A stretch of DNA of 35,324 nucleotides from Firmicutes bacterium CAG:95 (GTDB lineage Bacteria > Bacillota > Clostridia > Lachnospirales > Lachnospiraceae): positions 462 through 35,785 of the forward strand of contig FR902899.1 of assembly GCA_000438155.1 (NCBI GenBank), written 5' to 3'. The notes below the pieces were generated by a model, which was given only the letters and a program-made list of their open reading frames with translations, did no database searches and was not told the DNA's origin. Below are positions 29,013 to 35,324 of this stretch, in pieces; positions within the stretch are counted from its first letter, which is position 1, and each line of letters begins with the position of its first letter. The translations under genes and the position numbers were made by a program.

Positions 29013-31848
29013 ACAGACATTCCTCTATGTATTGTTCAAACTGCTCCTGACTCATTAGTACCTTACGAGGCTTCGTACCCTCTTCTTCTCCAACGACACC
29101 GGCTTCGCACAGCTGATCCATAATCCGGGCTGCCCGGTTAAAACCAATCTTAAAGACACGCTGCAGCATGCCGATGGATGCTTTATCCTTTTCAATGATG
29201 AACTGTGCCGCATCCACAAAGTACTGATCCCGTTCATTACCGCCACCTTGGCTGCCGGCCCCGTCTCCCGAAGCAGCCCCCATGCTTTCCATCTTTTGCT
29301 GAATATCGGAATCATAAATATTACCAAGCTGCTGATTCTTCAGGAATTCCACAACATCCGAAACTTCCTTATCTGAAACAAATGCACCCTGTACCCGAAT
29401 GGGCTTTGTATAGCCCTGTGGATAAAACAGCATATCCCCTTTACCTAAAAGCTTCTCTGCTCCGTTCATATCAAGGATGGTTCGTGAATCGACACCACTG
29501 GATACGCTGAATGCAATACGGCTTGGCATATTTGCCTTAATCAAGCCTGTAATAACATCTACAGAAGGACGCTGGGTTGCAATAATCAAATGGATTCCTG
29601 CAGCTCTTGCAAGCTGTGCCAGACGACAGATGGATTCCTCTACCTCGCCCGGGGATACCATCATCAGATCAGCAAGCTCATCCACAATAATCACGATCTG
29701 CGGCATCTTCTTCGGAGCCTGTGGATCACCCCTTACAACCATATCTTCGACTTTCTTGTTATATCCTTTGAGATCACGGACATTAAAGTCTGCAAACCTC
29801 TGATAACGATCCGTCATCTCGGCAACGCCCCACTGCAGGGCAGCAGATGCTTTCTTAGGATCAGTCACAACCGGAATCATCAGATGTGGAATTCCATTAT
29901 AAACACTTAATTCCACTACCTTCGGGTCTACCATAATCAGCTTCACATCCGAAGGATCTGCCTTATAGAGAATACTCATAATCAGGGTATTAATACATAC
30001 CGACTTACCGGAGCCTGTTGCACCGGCAATCAGCATATGCGGCATCTTCGCAATATCACTGACCACAACCCGTCCCGCAATATCCTTTCCAACCGCAAAC
30101 GCGATATTGGAAGGGAATTTCTTAAATTCATCGGTTTCAAGCAGTTCACGCAATCCGACCGCAGTGTTTTCTTTATTCGGAACCTCAATACCAATTGCTG
30201 CCTTGCCGGGAATCGGCGCTTCAATACGGATGTCCGTGGCCGCAAGATTTAACTTGATATCATCCGCAAGACCGACAATCTTGCTTACCTTGACTCCCTG
30301 CTCCGGCTGCAGTTCATAACGTGTTACGGCAGGTCCCTGGCTGATATCTGTAATCGTTACCCGTACTCCGAAGGTCTGCAGGGTCTGCTGCAGACGCTGT
30401 GCGGTTTCACGAAGCTCGTTTCCTGCATTCTTATTCTCTTTGCCCATGCTCTTCGTCAAGAGGCTGATCGGTGGGAACTGATATTCCCTGGGGCGTACCG
30501 GCTGGTTTCCGGGACTTCCCTGTGTCATTCCCTGTGATGTCTGTCCGGAAGCACGATTCTGTGCGGAAACCGTCTGTGCCTGTGATAAACGATCTGCTCC
30601 GGCCGATGACACACCGGATGTCATGCCGGATGCCGGACTCCTGGCCGGTTCCGGCTGTGGATCTGTCGTAAGTGGAATACCGAACGGATCCTCCTTCGGA
30701 AGCTTCGCCACCGGACGTGATTTTACGGATGTTGGCATCTCCTCTTCTGCATAAGGGCTTACAATCTCTGAAATATCATCACTCTGCTGTTCCCCGATTG
30801 CTCCGTTAATCCGGATCTTACTGAAATCAAAACCGCCAGACGGTTCTTCATGGGTAATCACCGGCTGGGCTGCTGCTGACTGAGCAACTACCGGCCTGGC
30901 TGCCACTGGCTTCTGGTATGTATCTTCCGGTACCGCTTCCTCATCGATATGAATATGAGGTCTTTCCATCTGTTCCTCAAAGTCGGACAGGTTAATCTCA
31001 TGGATATCATCCCGTTCACGCACCACCGGCTCTTCATGGTGTTCTGCGGTAAGTGAAGTATCCATCATGACACCGGTTATCTTTTTATCCATACGAAGAA
31101 TCTTCTGATCCTCCTTTTGTTCTTCCTGCAGACGTCGTTCTTCTTCTCTACGCTTCCGAAGCTCTTCTGCCTCTTCTCTACGCTTCTGTGCACGCTCCCT
31201 GCGGTAAGCGGCATCCTCTCTGGAGCGCTCATAAACCTTCCTGCTTCCACTCTTAACGCCCTTCATAAAGGACTTGTCGGTAATCACAATCAATGCTATA
31301 ATGGCGATCACTAAAAGACTCAATATGGTTCCGATCAATCCTAAAAAATGATAGGCCAGATAGGCAAAGGAACCACCTAAAATTCCCCCACCGTTCCGGT
31401 TCGTGCTGCAAGCTTCATAAATTCCCTTAAAATCATAAGAAACAGCCTCCTGTGGTGCTTTCGTAAACAATTCACACATCATGCTGATGATCAGGTATAA
31501 GCATACCGCAGCAATAATCTTCCTTGTGGCAATAACATTTCCACTGTTAATCATGGCAAATGCAATGACCATAAACAGAAAAACCGGGATCAGATACGCA
31601 GTAAGTCCAAAAATTCCGAACATTACGCCACTGATCGCATTCCCCATCACACCAATCATTCCAAAATTACATAAAAACAGAAAAACACACAACGCAAACA
31701 AGGCAATCAAAATCACTTCGCTTTTGATTGCCACATCCATCGGCTCACTCTGACGCTGGCTCTGATTCCTGCTCCGGCTTCTGTCTGACGTGTTTGTTTT
31801 TCTGGTGCTATTTTTTTTTCTAGTGTTGCTTTTCTTACTCTGTGCCAT
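29011..31848 (-). CDS. DNA translocase FtsK/SpoIIIE
   Basis: A 945-residue membrane-bound DNA pump that clears chromosomes from the septum and, in sporulation, moves DNA into the forespore. The N-terminal membrane domain has about four hydrophobic segments (residues about 45-190). A long charged, then Pro/Gln/Ser-rich linker (about 195-490) follows. The motor domain has Walker A GATGSGKS (609-616), IIVDELADLMMV as Walker B, and a C-terminal winged-helix gamma domain (QRVFKIGFNRAARIMDQL, near 885-930) that reads DNA polarity signals. AAGGGG serves as a ribosome binding site. It lies 41 bp downstream of tepA. FtsK and SpoIIIE roles cannot be separated from sequence. Confidence 0.95.
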   Translation of the reverse strand: MAQSKKSNTRKKNSTRKTNTSDRSRSRNQSQRQSEPMDVAIKSEVILIALFALCVFLFLCNFGMIGVMGNAISGVMFGIFGLTAYLIPVFLFMVIAFAMINSGNVIATRKIIAAVCLYLIISMMCELFTKAPQEAVSYDFKGIYEACSTNRNGGGILGGSFAYLAYHFLGLIGTILSLLVIAIIALIVITDKSFMKGVKSGSRKVYERSREDAAYRRERAQKRREEAEELRKRREEERRLQEEQKEDQKILRMDKKITGVMMDTSLTAEHHEEPVVRERDDIHEINLSDFEEQMERPHIHIDEEAVPEDTYQKPVAARPVVAQSAAAQPVITHEEPSGGFDFSKIRINGAIGEQQSDDISEIVSPYAEEEMPTSVKSRPVAKLPKEDPFGIPLTTDPQPEPARSPASGMTSGVSSAGADRLSQAQTVSAQNRASGQTSQGMTQGSPGNQPVRPREYQFPPISLLTKSMGKENKNAGNELRETAQRLQQTLQTFGVRVTITDISQGPAVTRYELQPEQGVKVSKIVGLADDIKLNLAATDIRIEAPIPGKAAIGIEVPNKENTAVGLRELLETDEFKKFPSNIAFAVGKDIAGRVVVSDIAKMPHMLIAGATGSGKSVCINTLIMSILYKADPSDVKLIMVDPKVVELSVYNGIPHLMIPVVTDPKKASAALQWGVAEMTDRYQRFADFNVRDLKGYNKKVEDMVVRGDPQAPKKMPQIVIIVDELADLMMVSPGEVEESICRLAQLARAAGIHLIIATQRPSVDVITGLIKANMPSRIAFSVSSGVDSRTILDMNGAEKLLGKGDMLFYPQGYTKPIRVQGAFVSDKEVSDVVEFLKNQQLGNIYDSDIQQKMESMGAASGDGAGSQGGGNERDQYFVDAAQFIIEKDKASIGMLQRVFKIGFNRAARIMDQLCEAGVVGEEEGTKPRKVLMSQEQFEQYIEECL

Positions 31849-31862
31849 ACTACATCCCCTTC

Positions 31863-31880
31863 AGCACTAGATCTTGTGCT
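31863..31880. repeat. Imperfect 18-bp palindrome between tepA and ftsK
   Basis: AGCAC-T-AGATCT-T-GTGCT (31863-31880) reads symmetrically except for one T/T mismatch on each side of AGATCT. It fills the short gap between the tepA stop and the ftsK ribosome binding site. No T-run follows. Confidence 0.35.
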
Positions 31881-31889
31881 TACATAATC

Positions 31890-32600
31890 CTAATTAGTAT
31901 AGCATTTTTTCTTTTTGCTATCAATGAGAGAATGTAGTTTTTTCATAGCATCCCCGATCCCACCGGTATCATTAATGATTCCCTCTTCAACCGCTTCCTT
32001 ACCTACAAGGATCGTCCCGACATCCTTCGTCAACATCTCCGTTTCCATCATCAGTTCTTCAAAGCGCGCCCGCGTGATGTTGCAGTGATGACAGACGAAT
32101 CCGGTAATCCTGTCCTGAATCTGTTTAAAATAATCAAAAGTCTGCGGAACACCGATCACCATACCGTTCATACGCACAGGATGAATGACCATTGTTCCCG
32201 TCGGCACAATATAAGAATAATCGGTACTGACCGCAATCGGGACACCGATCGAATGACTTCCTCCAAGCACCAGGGAAACGGTCGGCTTACTTAATGAAGC
32301 AATCATTTCCGCAATGGCAAGTCCCGCTTCCACATCTCCTCCGACCGTATTTAAGAGAATCAATACCCCATCAATATTTTCACTGTCTTCAATTGCGGCA
32401 AGCTGCGGCAGAATATGTTCATACTTTGTGGTCTTGGAATTGCTTCCCAGATTATCGTGTCCTTCAATTTCACCGATTACTGAGATCAGATGAATTGTAT
32501 TTTCCTTATCATTTTTATTTAAGGTTGCCTGTCCGGTTTCTTCAATTCTCCGGTCACGGTTCTTTTCTTCCTCTACTCTTTTATTCTGTTCGTTTTCCAA
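31890..32600 (-). CDS. tepA: ClpP-like serine protease TepA
   Basis: A 236-residue ClpP-fold peptidase of the TepA/YmfB group. The N-terminus is a charged, coiled region (about 1-34). The core shows VIGEIEGHDN, LLNTVGGDVEAGLAIAEMI, the nucleophile region LGGSHSIGVPIA (Ser115 or Ser117) and the histidine segment GTMVIHPVRMNGM (His140). I chose a TTG start at 32600, nine bases after GGGAGG. The frame is open to 32804, but the ATG there lies inside the preceding gene and would add 68 non-conserved residues. tepA next to ftsK/spoIIIE is the Bacillus arrangement. A sigma-G-like promoter and terminator-like stem lie just upstream. The TTG call is inference. Confidence 0.85.
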   Translation of the reverse strand: MENEQNKRVEEEKNRDRRIEETGQATLNKNDKENTIHLISVIGEIEGHDNLGSNSKTTKYEHILPQLAAIEDSENIDGVLILLNTVGGDVEAGLAIAEMIASLSKPTVSLVLGGSHSIGVPIAVSTDYSYIVPTGTMVIHPVRMNGMVIGVPQTFDYFKQIQDRITGFVCHHCNITRARFEELMMETEMLTKDVGTILVGKEAVEEGIINDTGGIGDAMKKLHSLIDSKKKKCYTN

Positions 32601-32618
32601 GCAGTCTTCCCTCCCAAA

Positions 32619-32665
32619 ACATAATAAATGCACCGGAAATCTCCTTTCCGATGCGTTTATTATGT
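32619..32665. terminator. Long stem-loop, probable intrinsic terminator of the membrane-protein gene upstream of tepA
   Basis: Arms 32619-32639 and 32645-32665 pair over 21 positions with one G-T wobble and one mismatch, enclosing the loop TCTCC. On the - strand the stem ends in TTTATTATGTTTT, so it can stop transcripts from the gene ending at 32701. Only 18 bases remain before the tepA start, so tepA needs its own promoter in or before this stem. Confidence 0.65.
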
Positions 32666-32687
32666 CCTTAATAAGGATTCTTATTCG
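32658..32687 (-). promoter_or_regulatory. Candidate forespore sigma-G promoter for tepA
   Basis: On the - strand CGAATA (32687-32682), a 17-nt spacer, then CATAATA (32664-32658) fits the sigma-G pattern; the -10 is a full match. Initiation near 32651 would leave out the outer part of the 21-bp stem, so only the inner stem could form and the terminator would not act on the tepA transcript. Confidence 0.5.
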
Positions 32688-32700
32688 TATGTAACCGCCT

Positions 32701-33963
32701 CTAACCTTTCCGTTCCCTTTCTTCCATTTCATCAAGCTTCCGGTCAAATGCAAGCATATCATCCATATTGACTTCAACATCAAAATCAAGCTGTCTGGAA
32801 ACATGCTTTTTCGGTCCCGGCAGAGGATTCTCCAGATATTTCACCTTTCTTCCATCCGGAGCCGTGAAGAAATCCGGATTCTCCGGCCGCTTTTCTTCCC
32901 CTGGCAATTCATCCGGGAAGCGCCAGTCATCCAAATCATCGTCCGGATCGTACCGCCACTCTTCAGGTGTGGCAGCTGATTCTTCTGACTCATGATCCGG
33001 TATTTCCTGTCCGTGAGCTTTCACTTCCACGCCTTGCTTCTTATAACACGTCTGACCAGCATTACACAGAAGGCCAAGCAGAATGACTCCTGCAACATAA
33101 ATTACATATTTCAGTTCCAATCCCTGACAGGTTCCCGGCAGATCCTTAAGCAGTCCGATCCACCATCTGACCTGACCGGATATTGTTTCTCCAGATATTC
33201 CGGTATACTTCATCAGCATTGCAAATGTTCCAAGGAGCATTCCAAGAATTACGAGGAGAGTCTGTAAAAATGTAGGCATAACCTGATTCTGATCTTCCCA
33301 AAGCTCCTGATCCTGTTTCCGGATGAGCTTCTTAGTTGAAGCATGCGTCCTTATCAGTACTCCCACAAGCAGAATTATCAGAAAGAAGCCTGCATAGTTC
33401 CAGACGCAGACCACTCCAAGATATCCCCCCATCAGGATCAGATATAAACCACAGATACAGCTTCTTTGCCACCCCTTTTCTTTTGAAAGGATATAAAAGC
33501 AGCCAATCATAAGAAAAACCAATCCAAAATGGAAAAGATAAAAGCTGACCGGCTCAGCATTTCCGACAGCAATCAGTATAGACGGAATTGCTGCAAGAAT
33601 CGTTGCTGAAAAAAAAGCTGCTGTTTCTCCATACAGGCAACACATGGCACGCAGAAAGAAATACAGTGCTGCCACCTGTAAAACTCCCTGTAGTACCAAC
33701 ACGGCTTCCGGGTGATTTCCACATAATGCCAGCAGCTTCGATAATATATCCGTGTAGGCTAAGGCCAATCCGGAAGAAAGTACAGGCATGCTCTCTTCCG
33801 CCCTGATCATGGCGTGTTCATAATATCCATAATAGTCAGTAACCATATTCCAGTGGAGAAATACATATAATGCACGAACTCCCGCCACCAATATGGTCCA
33901 TATAATGATTGACGCTCTCCGTTTCTTACTTTTCACATTATCCCCCCACATGCCTTTAAACAT
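32701..33963 (-). CDS. Polytopic membrane protein with acidic cytosolic tail, unknown function
   Basis: A 420-residue protein with about seven to eight hydrophobic segments (about residues 16-310) whose early part (YYGYYEHAMIRAEESMPVLSSGLALAYTDIL) vaguely recalls GT-C-type dolichol/undecaprenyl-sugar transferases. I am not confident in this. The tail (about 320-420) is hydrophilic and acidic, rich in Asp, Glu and Pro, and ends in a charged helix. The segment KYLENPLPGPKKHVSRQLDFD is one I recall from Lachnospiraceae proteins of unknown function. The start may instead be the ATG at 33951 or the GTG at 33936, since the ATG at 33963 has no ribosome binding site. It sits between metY and tepA and is followed by a terminator-like stem. 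Confidence 0.7.
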   Translation of the reverse strand: MFKGMWGDNVKSKKRRASIIIWTILVAGVRALYVFLHWNMVTDYYGYYEHAMIRAEESMPVLSSGLALAYTDILSKLLALCGNHPEAVLVLQGVLQVAALYFFLRAMCCLYGETAAFFSATILAAIPSILIAVGNAEPVSFYLFHFGLVFLMIGCFYILSKEKGWQRSCICGLYLILMGGYLGVVCVWNYAGFFLIILLVGVLIRTHASTKKLIRKQDQELWEDQNQVMPTFLQTLLVILGMLLGTFAMLMKYTGISGETISGQVRWWIGLLKDLPGTCQGLELKYVIYVAGVILLGLLCNAGQTCYKKQGVEVKAHGQEIPDHESEESAATPEEWRYDPDDDLDDWRFPDELPGEEKRPENPDFFTAPDGRKVKYLENPLPGPKKHVSRQLDFDVEVNMDDMLAFDRKLDEMEERERKG

Positions 33964-33991
33964 GCCATATTACTGCAATGAAATATAAAAG

Positions 33992-35275
33992 CTAAACACA
34001 GTTCAATGCATACTCAAGATCTGCAATAATATCCTTTACATTCTCAATTCCAACGGAAAAACGAATCAGATCCGGTGCCACTCCGGCTTCCTTTAACTGT
34101 TCATCTGTCATTTGACGATGCGTGTGGCTTGCCGGATGAAGAACGCAGGTTCTGGCATCTGCAACATGCGTCACAATAGCTGCCAGCTTCAGGTGCGCCA
34201 TCATTTCTTCCGCAGCTGCTCTTCCACCCTTTAAGCCAAAAGAAACAACCCCGCAGGTTCCCTTGGGCATATATTTCTTCGCAAGTTCATAATACCTGTT
34301 GGATTTAAGTCCCGGATAGTTTACCCAGGCTACCTTTTCATGGCTTTCTAAGAATTCAGCCACCTTCTGTGCATTATAGCAATGACGTTCCATGCGCAGC
34401 GGCAGGGTTTCCAGACCAATATTCAAAAGGAAGGCATCATGCGGTGACTGCACAGAGCCAAGGTCACGCATCAGCTGTACCGTTGCCTTCGTTATGTATG
34501 CGGCTTTTCCGAATTTTTCCACATAGGTTACCCCATGATAGGAATCATCCGGCTTACAAAGTCCCGGGAATTTCTCCGGATATCTGGAGAAATCGAAGTT
34601 ACCGGAATCTACAATTGCCCCGCCAATCGTCATTGCATGACCGTCCATATACTTGGTAGTGGAATGAGTTACGATATCCACACCAAACTGAAACGGATTA
34701 CAGTTAATAGGTGTTGCAAAGGTATTATCTACAATAAGCGGCACCTCATGGTCATGCGCTGCTTTTGCAAACTTCTCAAAATCCAGAACAACCAGTGCCG
34801 GATTGGCAATGGATTCTGCCATCACACATTTGGTATTCGGACGGAATGCCTTGTTAATCTCTTCAATCGGCCAGTCCGGGTCCACAACCGTGCACTCAAT
34901 TCCCATCTTCTTCATAGTTACAACAAGCAGATTAAAGGTTCCCCCATAAACCATGGAGGACATCACCACATGGTCTCCGGCCTCACAGATATTAAATACG
35001 GCATAATAATTAGCCGCCTGACCGGATGAAGTAAGCATGGCTGCCACACCACCCTCTAATTCACAGATCTTCTCTGCAACATAATCATTCGTCGGATTCT
35101 GGAGTCTGGAATAAAAATATCCGGACTCTTCCAGGTCAAACAGCTTCCCCATCTGTTCAGAAGTTTCATATTTGAAAGTGGTACTCTGATAAATCGGAAG
35201 AATTCTCGGTTCCCCGTTCTTCGGCTGCCAGCCAGCCTGTACGCAGATCGTTTCTTTTTCGTAATTCCTGTTCAT
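33992..35275 (-). CDS. metY: O-acetylhomoserine sulfhydrylase (homocysteine synthase)
   Basis: A PLP-dependent enzyme that makes homocysteine from O-acetylhomoserine and sulfide, the direct sulfhydrylation route to methionine. The 427 residues match the O-acetylhomoserine aminocarboxypropyltransferase group. The PLP lysine is Lys208 in HSTTKYMDGHAMTIGG. Other marks are YFYSRLQNPTNDY, VDNTFATPINCNPFQFGVDIV and the terminal FSVGIENVKDIIADLEYAL. I chose the ATG at 35275, five bases after GGGGG. The ATG at 35287 has no ribosome binding site. Some family members prefer O-acetylserine or methanethiol; this cannot be excluded. The upstream regulatory region is cut by the window edge. Confidence 0.92.
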   Translation of the reverse strand: MNRNYEKETICVQAGWQPKNGEPRILPIYQSTTFKYETSEQMGKLFDLEESGYFYSRLQNPTNDYVAEKICELEGGVAAMLTSSGQAANYYAVFNICEAGDHVVMSSMVYGGTFNLLVVTMKKMGIECTVVDPDWPIEEINKAFRPNTKCVMAESIANPALVVLDFEKFAKAAHDHEVPLIVDNTFATPINCNPFQFGVDIVTHSTTKYMDGHAMTIGGAIVDSGNFDFSRYPEKFPGLCKPDDSYHGVTYVEKFGKAAYITKATVQLMRDLGSVQSPHDAFLLNIGLETLPLRMERHCYNAQKVAEFLESHEKVAWVNYPGLKSNRYYELAKKYMPKGTCGVVSFGLKGGRAAAEEMMAHLKLAAIVTHVADARTCVLHPASHTHRQMTDEQLKEAGVAPDLIRFSVGIENVKDIIADLEYALNCV

Positions 35276-35300
35276 TTCTGCCCCCATATTTTGATTTTAT

Positions 35301-35324
35301 GGTAACTGTTCAGTACCTTCACAG
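35301..35324. repeat. Edge-truncated GGTAACTGTTCAG repeat
   Basis: GGTAACTGTTCAG (35301-35313) is followed by a short spacer and ACAG at the last base. If ACAGTTAC continued beyond the edge it would form an inverted repeat with GTAACTGT. The same 13-mer occurs on the opposite strand at 26407-26419. Confidence 0.35.

Noticed and set aside
32601..32804. Longer N-terminus of tepA from ATG 32804
   Set aside because: It would run through the membrane-protein gene, the hairpin and a promoter-like sequence; the added residues look non-conserved.
35276..35324. SAM riboswitch or T-box leader upstream of metY
   Set aside because: Only about 50 bases are available before the window edge, too few for either; nothing can be said.
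1..35324. CRISPR array, prophage, insertion sequence, toxin-antitoxin or defence genes
   Set aside because: No regularly spaced repeats, transposase, integrase, phage structural or nuclease motifs were seen; gene content is core metabolism, sporulation and envelope.

Overview
The window looks like chromosomal core sequence from a spore-forming, low-to-mid GC Firmicute, most likely family Lachnospiraceae (Clostridia). This rests on the conserved block yqfC-yqfD-phoH-(pgpH position)-ybeY, the tepA-ftsK/spoIIIE neighbourhood, an Nfn-type bifurcating transhydrogenase, formate-tetrahydrofolate ligase next to folD, AGGAGG-type ribosome binding sites, and several Lachnospiraceae-style zinc-ribbon/membrane proteins. 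No rRNA, tRNA, CRISPR array, phage gene or insertion sequence was seen.

Layout. Positions 1-744 hold the 3' part of aroC on the + strand. A lactonase-like beta-propeller gene (789-1853, -) is divergent from a five-gene + strand operon (2075-6411): a cupin-type HTH regulator followed by potA, potB, potC and potD, a polyamine ABC importer. The divergent gap holds promoters for both directions, and a helically phased set of GTTTA half-sites lies just downstream of the regulator's promoter. A strong bidirectional terminator (6472-6500) closes the operon. Everything from 6515 to the right edge is on the - strand, tightly packed, and read right to left: metY (O-acetylhomoserine sulfhydrylase), a membrane protein with an acidic tail, tepA, ftsK/spoIIIE, fhs, folD, a zinc-ribbon/repeat protein, nfnA, nfnB, a MORN-repeat protein, a second zinc-ribbon membrane protein, rlmH, pyrimidine-nucleoside phosphorylase, yqfC, yqfD, phoH, a shortened and degenerate PgpH-like protein, ybeY, a MOP-family flippase, a BofC-like protein, two flavoproteins, 5-formyl-THF cyclo-ligase, proA and an alpha/beta hydrolase.

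Themes. One-carbon and redox metabolism are represented by fhs, folD, 5-formyl-THF cyclo-ligase and NfnAB. Sporulation is represented by yqfC, yqfD, the BofC-like gene, tepA and SpoIIIE/FtsK. Ribosome and RNA maintenance is represented by rlmH, ybeY and phoH. Two of the sporulation-linked genes (bofC-like and tepA) have upstream sequences that fit the forespore sigma-G promoter pattern, which supports their assignment independently of the protein sequence.

Most worth a second look: (i) the protein in the pgpH position has lost its extracellular domain and most HD metal ligands, so it is probably a pseudo-phosphodiesterase; (ii) the sigma-G-like promoters, one of which is folded into a 21-bp terminator-like stem; (iii) the phased operator array of the polyamine operon; (iv) two families of short intergenic repeats. 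I did not find a clearly new multi-gene system. The window is mostly well-known core genes with some poorly described accessory envelope proteins.
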